DNA of 64,000 nucleotides from UBA1672 sp963977495 (GCA_963977495.1 CAXBOT010000003.1:1-64000), one strand, 5' to 3'. Positions 16,542 through 25,218 are shown, counted from the stretch's first letter. Notes: generated by a model from the sequence alone, not told the origin. Made by a program: numbers and translations.

Positions 16542-16805
16542 TCACCCTTCAATAATTTCATACCTCCCCGTCTTCTTTGCCCCAACAAAGCGGATTTTTC
16601 CTGCTTCCTTTAACTTTTCAATGTCACGTCTGGCTGTCTTAAGAGAGACGCCAAATTCTCCTGCAATATGTTCAGCACGCCCCTCATTCATGTGCTGCAA
16701 AAGAATCAGAAACCAGCCCTGTCGCTCATTCAAAAAGTTTATTGGGACATCAATTACATTTATAGGGACATCGGGAATGACCTCTTCTGAAACAGATACA
16801 CGCCG
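16542..16805 (-). pseudogene. C-terminal winged-helix fragment, 5' end lost
   Basis: About 88 residues ending in a DeoR-like winged helix: HIAGEFGVSLKTARRDIEKL, then GKIRFVGAKKTGRYEI. Such tails occur at the end of larger regulatory proteins. The apparent start (GTG at 16811) lies inside the end of the truncated sigma-like gene and has no convincing ribosome binding site. The fragment appears fused, out of frame, to that gene at about 16,805. The parent gene is not identified. Confidence 0.55.
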
Positions 16806-17158
16806 CCCCACAGCCCGTCTTCATTGGCGATGGTATCGGCCAGTGTAATACTGTTGTCCTGATCTGATACTGTTTGCGCCAGCGATGCGGGTGTCGATCC
16901 CGTCCAGCGCTTTTGCGCTTCAGCGGCAATGACGAGATTGCGGGCTGCATTGTTGACAGCGGCTTTGATAAAGCTGCGCCTATCGCCTTTGGCGGGATCA
17001 AAACTTGGCCACGCATGCAAATATGCGATCATCAATTCCTGTTGCAGATCGTCAAAATCATCCGACGTAAAAATCGGCATTCTGGTCAAAGTCCGTGCCT
17101 TATAGGCAACAAAAAAAGCGGCGTAGTTATCTACGCCGCTGTAGCTGTTTTTAGTCAT
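16760..17158 (-). pseudogene. Truncated sigma-like regulator of a prophage relative
   Basis: Residues 1-118 (to DGLWG) are clearly homologous to the 190-residue sigma-like protein at 62703-63275, including DDLQQELMIAYLHAWPSF (sigma region 2-like) and KGDRRSFIKAAVNN. After that the match stops abruptly and 14 unrelated residues lead to a stop. The region-4-like helix-turn-helix is therefore lost and the product should be inactive as a sigma factor. The break at about 16,805 joins the gene to an unrelated winged-helix fragment. The ATG and the first codons are preserved and contain an embedded terminator (17111-17140). Confidence 0.8.
17111..17140 (-). terminator. Intrinsic terminator inside the first codons of the sigma-like gene (remnant copy)
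   Basis: On the minus strand a perfect 10-bp stem AGCGGCGTAG/CTACGCCGCT closes a 4-base loop (17117-17140) and is followed by a T-run (17116-17111). It covers codons 7-16 of the truncated gene. The same structure occurs at 63228-63256 in the intact copy. Confidence 0.7.
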
Positions 17159-17804
17159 TCCTTTTTTCCTTGGTTAGCCCCAGGAAAGGAAGAAATGATT
17201 GGCAGAACTCGAATTTAACTTAGGAAGAAACGCATGCCTGTTAACGAGTGCCAATGATGCACGCGTTAATTACGCCAACACCAATCCCCTCGGTTAGAAT
17301 AAAAGAAAACTGCAACAATCACGTTCATAGACACTTCAACATCTTCCGAATTCATGGGGCTGGTTGCGTCGTTTTACGGACGTTTTTTTCAGCTCGTTTT
17401 TTCGCGGCAAGATGAAGCCTATGAATCGCGTGCAACCTCACAAGAAGGCACAAATCACTCTGATAGTTACTTTTAGATTACTAGCCAGACATACAATCAT
17501 ATGAAGGAAAATTTGATGATCATTGGATATCAAGGGCTGTATCAATAGTATGATTGTCAGCGTATGAACGCTGGAAAGAAATTTACGAAAATCAAATTTG
17601 TGTAATTAATACGAAGGTATGTACACTTATTGGTGTGACAAATGATGAAATGATTATTTCAGCCCAAAAGCAGAATCAGTGCAGTCGATTTTTATGTGTT
17701 TCCTTGAGAATATCGATAACCGTATTTCTAATGTATCATTAGAAAAAGGAAGCAATGCTCTTACCCCTTAAATCGCAACCATCAGCGTGATTAGAATTTA
17801 GGAA
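17159..17804. other. Gene-poor region at the left edge of the metal island
   Basis: About 650 bp with no convincing gene. Nearest the sigma-like remnant is a leader hairpin: TTCCTTT (17158-17164) pairs with AAAGGAA (17185-17191) around a smaller CCTTGG/CCCAGG stem. A short plus-strand frame at 17554-17742 could be a decayed coding fragment, as an overlapping frame continues its sequence after about 17,690. The remainder is AT-rich and I see nothing in it. Confidence 0.4.
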
Positions 17805-17840
17805 TTGACATTGCAAACATATGAATATATATTCATATGT
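17805..17840 (+). promoter_or_regulatory. Metal-responsive promoter and 24-bp operator of the CDF/ArsR operon
   Basis: TTGACA (17805-17810), a 17-bp spacer and TATATT (17828-17833) form a strong sigma-70 promoter. A perfect 24-bp palindrome, ACATATGAATAT plus its inverse (17817-17840), overlaps the spacer and the -10 box. This is the classic SmtB/CzrA operator position. The likely repressor is the ArsR protein encoded second in the operon. Confidence 0.8.
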
Positions 17841-17868
17841 AAGAATCAAATTATACTAAGGATCAATC

Positions 17869-18897
17869 ATGGCCAACTCCCATTCCGACCACGACCACAA
17901 AGACGGCAGCTGCGGCAGCCAAAAACATGATCATAGCGATCATGGACATGGTCACGATCATGACCACGATCATTCGCATGTTCCAGCCGTTACGCAGGAT
18001 AATGAACGCAAAATTCTGGTCTCTTTCTTTCTGATCTTTACCTTTATGGTGATTGAGGCCGTGGGGGGCTGGATTTCTGGTTCTTTAGCACTACTGGCCG
18101 ATGCCGGACACATGCTTACTGATGCGGTCGCTTTGGGACTAGCCTATGCCGCCTTCCGTTTTGGTCGTCGTGCCGCCGATAAACAACGTACATTCGGTTA
18201 TATGCGTTTTGAAGTCATCGCAGGACTTGTCAATGCTCTGACTTTATTTGCGATTGTAGGCTGGATTGTTTATGAAGCGATCGAACGCTTCCAATCACCT
18301 CAACCCGTCATGGCTGGCCCGATGATGGCGGTTGCCGTCGCAGGCTTGCTTGTGAATATTTTTGTACTTTGGTATCTCACACGTGGTGATACCGAACATG
18401 TTAACGTCAAAGGGGCGATCCTTCACGTGATGGGGGATTTACTAGGTTCTGTCGGGGCTATCGTTGCTGCCATCACTATCTGGTATACAGGATGGACACC
18501 TATCGACCCGATCTTGTCGGTGTTGGTATCCTTACTGGTTCTGCGCAGTGCATGGGTTTTGTTTAAACGCACCATTCATATCCTGCTTGAGGGAGCGCCA
18601 GCCGATGCCAGCACTGTCGATGTAACGGCACATTTATTGAAAACGGTGGATGGTCTTGAAAATGTAAGCCACGTTCATGTTTGGATGATCACATCAGGTC
18701 GTTCAATGGCAACCCTGCATATCCAGCCGAAAGCCGGTGTCGATGTGCCAGCAGTGACCAAACGTGTTGAGCAGGAATTGAAAGATAAATTCAATATTGA
18801 ACATCCGACCGTCGCTATTGACTGGCAAGGCGATGCCGCATGCAGTCTTGAAGATGCTCCGAAAACAATTAATCCCCACGCAGGCCATGACCACTAA
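17869..18897 (+). CDS. czcD: CDF-family zinc/cation efflux protein
   Basis: A 342-residue CDF transporter. A His/Asp-rich N-terminal tail (residues 4-37) precedes six membrane segments. The paired metal-site motifs are present: H81-x3-D85 (DAGHMLTD) and H186-x3-D190 (LHVMGD), the HD-HD arrangement typical of zinc exporters. A cytoplasmic ferredoxin-like domain closes the protein, with a final His-rich HAGHDH. It exports Zn(II), and possibly Co or Cd, from the cytoplasm by proton antiport. The downstream ArsR gene overlaps its 3' end, and a 24-bp operator lies in its promoter. Confidence 0.93.
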   Translation: MANSHSDHDHKDGSCGSQKHDHSDHGHGHDHDHDHSHVPAVTQDNERKILVSFFLIFTFMVIEAVGGWISGSLALLADAGHMLTDAVALGLAYAAFRFGRRAADKQRTFGYMRFEVIAGLVNALTLFAIVGWIVYEAIERFQSPQPVMAGPMMAVAVAGLLVNIFVLWYLTRGDTEHVNVKGAILHVMGDLLGSVGAIVAAITIWYTGWTPIDPILSVLVSLLVLRSAWVLFKRTIHILLEGAPADASTVDVTAHLLKTVDGLENVSHVHVWMITSGRSMATLHIQPKAGVDVPAVTKRVEQELKDKFNIEHPTVAIDWQGDAACSLEDAPKTINPHAGHDH

Positions 18898-19207
18898 AAA
18901 GCAAAAAAATCAATCGCAACAGGATGTCACTATCCTTTCCGAAACCTTCCGCCTGCTGGGTGACCCCAGCAGGTTGAAGATTCTTCTGCACTGTATAGAT
19001 GGTTCCAAGTCCGTTACAGACATTGCCGAAGAGCTTGATTTGTCCCAATCATTGGTTAGCCACCATTTACGATTATTGCGTGGTGCACGATTGGTTGTCG
19101 GCGTAAGGCAATCAAAACAGGTTTTTTACGAAATTGCCGATAGCCATGTAAGCGACATGCTCCTCGACATGATTACACACATTGAAGAAGAGCATGACGA
19201 CCATTAA
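18887..19207 (+). CDS. ArsR/SmtB-family metal-sensing repressor
   Basis: A 106-residue ArsR-family repressor with winged helix SVTDIAEELDLSQSLVSHHL. The C-terminal helix carries D-x-H-x10-H-x2-E (DSHV through HIEE), the same spacing as the alpha5 zinc site of SmtB and CzrA, so Zn(II) or Co(II) release from DNA is expected. The alpha3 Cys motif of arsenic/cadmium sensors is absent. The ATG at 18887 lies inside the last codons of the CDF gene (11-bp overlap); the longer frame from 18797 only adds shadow sequence. Predicted targets are the palindrome at 17817-17840 and the related site at 23313-23332. Confidence 0.9.
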   Translation: MTTKKQKNQSQQDVTILSETFRLLGDPSRLKILLHCIDGSKSVTDIAEELDLSQSLVSHHLRLLRGARLVVGVRQSKQVFYEIADSHVSDMLLDMITHIEEEHDDH

Positions 19208-19257
19208 CGGTATTTGTGATCTTTATTTCGTCAAAATTAATAGCTATATTGTAAAGT

Positions 19258-19674
19258 ATGAACATGAGGAAATGGATCAGCATGATTGTGATGGTGGCCT
19301 TCGTCGGTACGACGATGCCCGCCGTTGCGCATGCGGGCATGTCTCATGAAGGCGATGCTGTCGTAGCCAAAGTGGAAAGCATCAATACCGAACAAGCTCA
19401 AGCACCTGAACATGAAGACTGCCCTGGTCACGAAAAAGCAGGCAGCAAGACCAGCGAAAAGACTGAAAAGGCCGCTGATAAAAAAGGCAAGGGCTGCTGC
19501 GACGGTCTGACATGTAAATGCGTTGGCAATGCCTGCAACGGCCTGTCCAAGATATTAGGCTCGAATAGCCTAGGCTTGTTCTCTCCTCTCGCCGTCAAAG
19601 CGCCGTTCTCTTTTGAAGAGCGAATTGCTGCTTCCGATTATTTCACACGCATAAAACGCCCTCCAAGGGCTTAA
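19258..19674 (+). CDS. Small periplasmic Cys-rich protein upstream of the multicopper oxidase
   Basis: A 138-residue protein with a signal peptide (residues 1-26, ending AVAHA). The middle is Lys/Glu-rich, then comes a cluster of five cysteines (KGCCDGLTCKCVGNACNG). The cysteines and the His/Met-containing start of the mature part suggest metal binding in the periplasm, but I know no named family. It is the first gene of the copper operon; the multicopper oxidase follows after 75 bp. TATATT (19245-19250) lies only 7 bases before the ATG, so the transcript may be nearly leaderless. Confidence 0.65.
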   Translation: MNMRKWISMIVMVAFVGTTMPAVAHAGMSHEGDAVVAKVESINTEQAQAPEHEDCPGHEKAGSKTSEKTEKAADKKGKGCCDGLTCKCVGNACNGLSKILGSNSLGLFSPLAVKAPFSFEERIAASDYFTRIKRPPRA

Positions 19675-19749
19675 ATCCGCTGCTTCCAAATACGCTTTGT
19701 CTCAATGGGACAATTGCGTCTTTTTATCAGTCACACAAGGATTTAAGTC

Positions 19750-21378
19750 ATGAAAAGGCATCGTCTATGGGCGATGGCCCTGTTAGGAGTTATTGCATTA
19801 GCAACTCCTGCACAGGCCAAAACCGTCGAATATAATCTGGTTATCGAACGCCAGCCTGTAAATATTACAGGAAAAAGTATCGAAAAAATCACCGTTAACG
19901 GCGGCATTCCCGCCCCTGTCTTGCGTTTCAAGGATGGGGACGAAGCAGTTATACACGTCACGAACAAAATGGATCAGGACAGCTCTATTCATTGGCACGG
20001 GTTATTGCTGCCCGGTGAAATGGATGGCGTTCCTGGTTTTAACGGCTTTCCTGGCATTCCTGCCGGGGAAACATTTACCTACCGCTTTCCTCTACGCCAG
20101 ACAGGCACCTATTGGTATCACGCCCATTCCGGTGGGCAGGAGCAAGAGGGGCTTTACGGCGCGATGATTGTAGATCCATCCGGTACAGATCCGATCCGCA
20201 CGGATCGTGACTATGTGATAGTCCTCTCTGACTTCTCCGAGGAGCCATGGGATGACATCATAGCCAATCTTAAAAAATCAGCTGACTACTATGCTTATAA
20301 TCGCGTAACGCTCGTGGACTTCTTTAAGGATGCAGAAGAGCGCGGCCTTGGCAAAGCCTGGAAAGACGCAAAAGATTGGGGCCAGATGCGCATGATGCGC
20401 ACCGATCTTGCTGACGTATCAGGCTATACGTTCCTCGTGAATGGCAAATCACCGACACAGAACTGGACTGGTCTTTTTAAGTCCGGTGAACGTGTACGCC
20501 TGCGCTTTGTAAACGCCTCGGCCATGTCTTTCTTCGATGTGCGGATTCCTGGGCTAAAAATGAATGTCCTGCAATCGGACGGTCAGAATACGGAACCCCT
20601 TAAAGTCGATGAGTTCCGCTTCGCGCCTGCGGAAACCTATGATGTCGTGGTTACGCCGCAAGACGACAAAGCCTACACCATCGTGGCCGAACCCATCGAC
20701 CGCACGGGCTTTGCGCTGGGCACGTTAGCCCCGCGCGAAGGCATGAAAGGCGAAGTGCCTGAACAGCGCGAACGGGCCTTGCTCACGATGGGTGATATGG
20801 GCATGCACGATATGGATGGCATGGAAATGACCCCGGAAGACATGATTAGCGGATGGAAAAAATCCGGAACGCCTCCAGGCCACAAGATGCTGGATTACGC
20901 TGATCTGCGTTACGCAGGCATCCAGAAAGACACCCGCGAACCGGAACGCACGATTGATGTACGTCTGGGCGGGAATATGGAGCGTTATATCTGGACGATG
21001 AACGGCAAGAAGTTCTCGGAACAGACCGAACCTATTCGTCTGAAATACGGCGAACGGGCACGATTGACGTTCACAAATGAAACCATGATGGCGCACCCGA
21101 TGCACCTGCACGGCATGTTTGTACAATTGGAGAATGGTCAGCCCGCAGAAAAACTGCCTAACAAGCATACGGTTATCGTCGAACCGGGAAAATCATACTC
21201 CGTACTTGTAACGGCGGATGAACCGGGCGAATGGGCGTTTCACTGCCATCTTCTCTATCACATGATGTCAGGGATGATGACCAAAGTAGTCGTTGCTAAA
21301 TTTGATGATGCGGACATGCCCTCCAACCCAGCACAACAGCAATCCTCTACAAAGGGAGGCTCCCATGCAAATCATTAA
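19750..21378 (+). CDS. pcoA: Periplasmic multicopper oxidase, copper resistance (PcoA/CopA type)
   Basis: A 542-residue multicopper oxidase with a Sec-type signal peptide (residues 1-23); the usual twin-arginine motif is not seen (the start reads MKRHRLW). All copper motifs are present: H81-W-H83, H124-A-H126, H449-PM-H452-L-H454, and the type-1/trinuclear block H498-C-H500-LLY-H504 with M509 as axial ligand. A Met-rich loop (MGDMGMHDMDGMEM) before the third cupredoxin domain is typical of cuprous oxidases. It oxidises Cu(I) to Cu(II) in the periplasm. The downstream pcoB-like gene overlaps its 3' end by 14 bp. Confidence 0.93.
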   Translation: MKRHRLWAMALLGVIALATPAQAKTVEYNLVIERQPVNITGKSIEKITVNGGIPAPVLRFKDGDEAVIHVTNKMDQDSSIHWHGLLLPGEMDGVPGFNGFPGIPAGETFTYRFPLRQTGTYWYHAHSGGQEQEGLYGAMIVDPSGTDPIRTDRDYVIVLSDFSEEPWDDIIANLKKSADYYAYNRVTLVDFFKDAEERGLGKAWKDAKDWGQMRMMRTDLADVSGYTFLVNGKSPTQNWTGLFKSGERVRLRFVNASAMSFFDVRIPGLKMNVLQSDGQNTEPLKVDEFRFAPAETYDVVVTPQDDKAYTIVAEPIDRTGFALGTLAPREGMKGEVPEQRERALLTMGDMGMHDMDGMEMTPEDMISGWKKSGTPPGHKMLDYADLRYAGIQKDTREPERTIDVRLGGNMERYIWTMNGKKFSEQTEPIRLKYGERARLTFTNETMMAHPMHLHGMFVQLENGQPAEKLPNKHTVIVEPGKSYSVLVTADEPGEWAFHCHLLYHMMSGMMTKVVVAKFDDADMPSNPAQQQSSTKGGSHANH

Positions 21379-22093
21379 AACACTCACGTCAGCAACAGTT
21401 CTTTTTCTTGGCAATCTTGCTCCGGCATTCGCGCAGGATATGGGGCATGACATGGCAAAAGAACATGGCGGCGCAATCCATCACATGTTTCGTGTTGAAA
21501 CGGATTATGGGTTTGGAAAAGAAAGTGGCGTTGCGTCATGGCATCTGGATGGCTGGATAGGCACGGATGAAAACAAGCTCTGGCTGAAAAGCGAGGGTGC
21601 GCGTTCAGATGGTACCACAGAAGATGCAGAGTTTTGGGCAATGTATAGCCGCAATATCTCGACATTCTGGGATGCGCAGTTTGGTATCCGTTATGACGCT
21701 AAGCCTGACACTACCGGATATGCCGTTATCGGCATTAACGGGCTGGCACCTTACTGGTTCGAGACGCAGGCACACCTGTTTATCAGCGAGGAAGGAGATG
21801 TCAGTGCAAGATTTCGGCAGGAAAACGATTTTCTGATCACACAAAGACTGATCATCGAGCCTTATGCTGAAATTAACCTGTTCGCGCAGGATGTGCCGGA
21901 TCGCGGTATTGGAGCGGGAATTTCAGACGGCAAGATCGGCCTGCAAACCCGCTACGAAATCACCCGAAAATTCGCACCTTATGTGGACGTTCACTATGGC
22001 CGAAAATTCGGTGAAACCTCGTCTATCGCAAAACAAAACGGCGAAGACAAAGACGCATTTGCGGGCGCAATCGGCCTGCGTCTGATGTTCTAA
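21365..22093 (+). CDS. pcoB: Outer-membrane copper resistance protein B
   Basis: A 242-residue protein with a signal peptide (ending PAFAQ) and a short His/Met-rich segment (MGHDMAKEHGGAIHHM). The rest is a beta-barrel pattern with repeated amphipathic strands ending in GLRLMF, an aromatic terminus as in outer-membrane proteins. Family members (CopB/PcoB) partner the multicopper oxidase in copper tolerance. The start at 21365 is chosen because GGGAGG precedes it and the signal peptide begins there; the frame upstream is overlap with the oxidase gene. Confidence 0.9.
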   Translation: MQIIKTLTSATVLFLGNLAPAFAQDMGHDMAKEHGGAIHHMFRVETDYGFGKESGVASWHLDGWIGTDENKLWLKSEGARSDGTTEDAEFWAMYSRNISTFWDAQFGIRYDAKPDTTGYAVIGINGLAPYWFETQAHLFISEEGDVSARFRQENDFLITQRLIIEPYAEINLFAQDVPDRGIGAGISDGKIGLQTRYEITRKFAPYVDVHYGRKFGETSSIAKQNGEDKDAFAGAIGLRLMF

Positions 22094-22124
22094 AAATATT
22101 CATGATTAACCAAAGGAGAAAACC

Positions 22125-22790
22125 ATGAAAAAATTACTTCTTACCACTGCTGCTCTGGCCATGATGGTCAGCCCGGCTTTTGCCAAAGATTTTACGGTTA
22201 AACAAGTCAGCGACCCTGCTGGCGATAAACCGTATTATTTCTCACCAAGCAATCTGACGATTCAGCCTGGAGACACGGTGACGTTTGTCAATGTACAAGA
22301 CGACATGCATGACGTCATGTTTGTGGAGGTACCAAAAGGCGTTGACGAAATGATTATGAGTCCTATGAGCGAAAAAGAAGGCGATAAGTTCTCGTACACA
22401 TTTACTGTTCCTGGAACTTACAAATTCCACTGCCACCCGCATGAAGCGCTTGGCATGGAAGGCACACTGATCGTCGGACAAGCTTCGAAGCCGGGTGAAA
22501 CTGTCAAAATGGATCACCACAATATGGGTAAGAAAACCGATACTGCTAAAACGGCCCCGGTTAAAGGCATCCCAGCAACGGGGATAGTCAATAGCATTGA
22601 TGTGGCTGGCGGCACGCTCAATATCACACATGACCCAATCAAGGTGCTAAACTGGCCAAAAATGAAAATGGTTTTCACGGCAGAAAAAGGTGTCGACCTG
22701 TCTGCTATTAAAGCAGGTGACAGTGTTACTTTTACACTGAAAGATGTGGGTGGTGACGACTATACCGTTTCAAGCATTCAGAAAAAATAA
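22125..22790 (+). CDS. Periplasmic cupredoxin-CusF fusion copper chaperone
   Basis: A 221-residue secreted protein with two copper domains. After a signal peptide (1-20), residues 24-118 form a plastocyanin-like cupredoxin with probable ligands H62, C103, H106 and M111 (FHCHPHEALGM). A His/Met linker follows (MDHHNMGKK). Residues 150-221 match CusF, with its ligands H169 (THDPI), W177, M180 and M182 (NWPKMKM). CusF binds Cu(I) and hands it to efflux systems; the cupredoxin part could bind or transfer electrons to copper. The combination in one chain suggests a shuttle between the oxidase and an exporter. A strong terminator follows. Confidence 0.88.
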   Translation: MKKLLLTTAALAMMVSPAFAKDFTVKQVSDPAGDKPYYFSPSNLTIQPGDTVTFVNVQDDMHDVMFVEVPKGVDEMIMSPMSEKEGDKFSYTFTVPGTYKFHCHPHEALGMEGTLIVGQASKPGETVKMDHHNMGKKTDTAKTAPVKGIPATGIVNSIDVAGGTLNITHDPIKVLNWPKMKMVFTAEKGVDLSAIKAGDSVTFTLKDVGGDDYTVSSIQKK

Positions 22791-22799
22791 GGCAACCCA

Positions 22800-22832
22800 G
22801 CGCCGCGCGTGAAAATCGTGCGGCGCTTTTTT
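22800..22832 (+). terminator. Intrinsic terminator after the cupredoxin-CusF gene
   Basis: A GC-rich 10-bp stem, GCGCCGCGCG with CGTGCGGCGC (one G-T pair), around a 7-base loop is followed directly by six or more Ts. It ends the oxidase operon, although the next gene starts only 16 bp later and may be reached by readthrough. Confidence 0.85.
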
Positions 22833-22847
22833 CTCTAGGAGATCAAT

Positions 22848-23207
22848 ATGAAACAGTTCATGAAGTTATTGGCAGTGCTGGCCATCATCGTGCTGCCTTT
22901 TGGCGCAGCTCATGCTGAAAGCCCCGCGCTCAAGAAAGTCGAACCGCAATTTGTCTGCATGGTCAACAACGCCGTGTTCGACAAACCGCAAATCCCCGTC
23001 GAAGTCAGCGGCAAAACCTATTATGGCTGCTGCTCGATGTGCAAGGAGCGCCTTGCTAAAGACACCAGTGCCAGAATGGCGACAGACCCTGTCAGCGGAA
23101 AAAGCGTAGACAAGGCCAGTGCGGTGATCGGTGAAGACGCGGCTGGTGCTGTTTATTATTTTGAAAGCGAAGCCAACCTTAAAGCCTATACCCCAGCTCA
23201 GAAATAA
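22848..23207 (+). CDS. Periplasmic YHS/TRASH-like metal-binding protein
   Basis: A 119-residue protein with a signal peptide (1-23). The mature part has VCMVNN, then KTYYGCCSMCKERL, then DPVSGKSVDKASAVIG and YYFESEANLKAY. That order of a Cys motif, a tyrosine-led CCxMC and a final edge strand resembles YHS and TRASH metal-binding folds common in copper islands. Copper or zinc binding in the periplasm is inferred. It has its own GGAGAT-type ribosome binding site and is followed by a terminator. Confidence 0.75.
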   Translation: MKQFMKLLAVLAIIVLPFGAAHAESPALKKVEPQFVCMVNNAVFDKPQIPVEVSGKTYYGCCSMCKERLAKDTSARMATDPVSGKSVDKASAVIGEDAAGAVYYFESEANLKAYTPAQK

Positions 23208-23221
23208 ATCTCCTGAGCAAG

Positions 23222-23256
23222 AAACTCCTGCGTCTACCCCGGCGCAGGAGTTTTTC
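23222..23256 (+). terminator. Intrinsic terminator after the YHS-like gene
   Basis: A 9-bp stem (ACTCCTGCG at 23224-23232 with CGCAGGAGT at 23243-23251) is followed by a T-run. It separates the periplasmic copper genes from the TPR gene. Confidence 0.85.
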
Positions 23257-23284
23257 TACACTCGAATTTATAATCAATGTTTCC

Positions 23285-23332
23285 TTGACATTTATGTCGA
23301 TAATTATATATTAACATGTATTCATATGTTGT
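23285..23332 (+). promoter_or_regulatory. Promoter of the TPR gene with an ArsR-type half-palindrome
   Basis: TTGACA (23285-23290) and TATATT (23307-23312) lie 16 bp apart. Just downstream, AACATGTATTCATATGTT (about 23313-23332) is an imperfect palindrome whose right arm TATTCATATGTT nearly equals an arm of the 24-bp operator at 17817-17840. It is a probable second target of the ArsR repressor. Confidence 0.6.
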
Positions 23333-23384
23333 TTTTAATAGCATTAATTGCGTAAACGTAGCTTCCAAGAAGGAGTAAGCCCCC

Positions 23385-25073
23385 ATGTCAGATAATTATT
23401 ATAACCTCGGTGATTTTCGCAGGGATGTCACCACGTCATCACCAGAGGCGCAACTCTGGTTTGATCGCGGCTTGGCTTGGGCATACTGCTTCAACCCCGA
23501 AGAGGCCGTCCGCTGTTTTGAAAAAGCGGCCAAGATTGATCCGGACTGCGCCATGGCGCATTGGGGTATCGCCTTCGGGTCAGGCCCGAATTACAACAAA
23601 GCATGGCGATTGTTCGACATAGCCGATATGGAGCAATCTATCGCCGTTGCAACTGCGGCACTTGATCGTGCGCGTGTTGCCGCAAACCGCAATGCTACGC
23701 CCTTTGAACGCGCATTGATTGGTGCGCTTGGCGCTCGCTTTCCCAAAGCCGTAACCCAAGACCCAATAGAATTCGATAGGCTTAACCGCGCTTATGCCGA
23801 CGCGATGCGGATATTCTACAAACAGTTCTCAGACGACATCGATGCGGCGGCGCTATTTGCAGACTCCCTCATGTGCCTTAGCCCACGCGCATTGTGGGAT
23901 TTGGATACGGGTGAGCCGATTGGCCCAGGTACAGTCGAGGCTCGGAGTGTTTTGGAAGATGCGCTGCCGCGCGAGGGCGGTGATAAACATCCGGTGCTTA
24001 ATCACCTTTATATCCACCTCATGGAAATGTCGCCTTATCCGGAGATTGCCTTGCCAGCGGCTGACCGTTTACGCCGCCTCTCGGTTGATGGTGCGCATCT
24101 GGCGCATATGTCGACGCATATCGACAATGCCTGTGGCGACTGGAGGCGTGTGATTGACTCTAATCTCGATGCTGTTGCTGCAGATGAACGCTATTTCGGG
24201 CGAGAGAAGGACATTGGGGCTTGGTATAATGTCTACCGCGTACACAATCTCATGGTCGGTTCATACGGCGCGATGATGGCTGGGCGGTCACGCGAAGCAC
24301 TGTTTATGGCCGGACGCCTCAAAGAAGTGCTAACCCCTGAGCTTCTCCAAATCCCAAGCCCGCCAATGGCAGATTTACTTGAAGCACATGGCACTACGCT
24401 TGCCCATGTCCTGATCCGCTTTGGTCGCTGGCACGACATCCTTAACCTCGAATTCCCAGAGGATCGTAAACTCTACTGTTCGACCACCGCGATGATCCAT
24501 TATGCGCGCGGCATTGCGTTTGCCGCTTTACGTCGCATTCCAGAAGCAGAGCAAGAGCGAAAGGAATTCGCCATCGCCGTTGCGGCTGTGCCGGAATCGC
24601 GCTTCAACTCCATCCCGGTACCGGAAATTCAGGCTCTTAAAATTGCTGAAAAAATGCTGGATGGAGAAATCGAATATCGCAAGGGTAATTTCGATGTCGC
24701 CTTTACCCATCTGCGCGAAGCCATCGCGCTTGAAGATAAGCTTCCCTACAGCGATCCACCAGCATGGCTTCAACCTGTTCGCCACGCCTATTGCGCACTC
24801 ATGACGGAGCAAGGTCAACTTGAAGAAGCCATCAAGCAATATCGCATCGAACTGGGGCTGGAAGGTAATCTAGGTCGCCGCCGAATTCGCCCCAACAACG
24901 TCTGGAGCTTGCACGGCCTGTATGAATGCCTGACCAAACTGGGCCGTCATGATGAGGCAAGGGAAATCAAATTGCAGCGTGATATCGCTGTTGCATCCGC
25001 TGATATCAAGATCGCTGCATCGTGTTTCTGTCGCCTAAGTGCCTTTGAAAGCACTTGTTCATCAAAGAAATAG
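23385..25073 (+). CDS. TPR-repeat protein of the metal island
   Basis: A 562-residue soluble protein without a signal peptide. The N-terminal TPR-like units are clear (AQLWFDRGLAWAYCFNPEEA, then FEKAAKIDPDCAMAHWGIA) and more helical repeats follow to residue about 530. Similar tetratricopeptide proteins occur beside metal genes in other bacteria, but no biochemical role is known to me. Conserved histidines in MAHWG and HMSTHID could bind metal. The gene stands alone between two terminators behind a promoter that carries an ArsR-type operator, so expression with zinc or related metals is likely. Confidence 0.75.
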   Translation: MSDNYYNLGDFRRDVTTSSPEAQLWFDRGLAWAYCFNPEEAVRCFEKAAKIDPDCAMAHWGIAFGSGPNYNKAWRLFDIADMEQSIAVATAALDRARVAANRNATPFERALIGALGARFPKAVTQDPIEFDRLNRAYADAMRIFYKQFSDDIDAAALFADSLMCLSPRALWDLDTGEPIGPGTVEARSVLEDALPREGGDKHPVLNHLYIHLMEMSPYPEIALPAADRLRRLSVDGAHLAHMSTHIDNACGDWRRVIDSNLDAVAADERYFGREKDIGAWYNVYRVHNLMVGSYGAMMAGRSREALFMAGRLKEVLTPELLQIPSPPMADLLEAHGTTLAHVLIRFGRWHDILNLEFPEDRKLYCSTTAMIHYARGIAFAALRRIPEAEQERKEFAIAVAAVPESRFNSIPVPEIQALKIAEKMLDGEIEYRKGNFDVAFTHLREAIALEDKLPYSDPPAWLQPVRHAYCALMTEQGQLEEAIKQYRIELGLEGNLGRRRIRPNNVWSLHGLYECLTKLGRHDEAREIKLQRDIAVASADIKIAASCFCRLSAFESTCSSKK

Positions 25074-25092
25074 AGTCTGAAGAAGCATTAAT

Positions 25093-25126
25093 AGCCCCTG
25101 CGCTAGGGATGGCACAGGGGCTTTTC
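25093..25126 (+). terminator. Intrinsic terminator after the TPR gene
   Basis: AGCCCCTG (25093-25100) pairs with CAGGGGCT (25115-25122), followed by a short T-run. Confidence 0.8.
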
Positions 25127-25187
25127 TCTGTATGAAGTGTTAAAAAGCCAGCCACTTAACTCATTATTTCCGTGATAAATCTATTTC

Positions 25188-25218
25188 TTGACCTTCCAAT
25201 GATGGGAAGGTGTACTAT
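25188..25218 (+). promoter_or_regulatory. CueR-type promoter of the copper ATPase
   Basis: TTGACC (25188-25193) and TACTAT (25213-25218) are separated by 19 bp, the long spacer of MerR-family promoters. The spacer holds the CueR-type dyad ACCTTCC-N7-GGAAGGT (25191-25211). Confidence 0.9.

Noticed and set aside
17554..17742. A 62-residue plus-strand frame at the left edge of the metal island
   Set aside because: Short, no ribosome binding site, and sequence seems to continue in another frame, so at best a decayed fragment.
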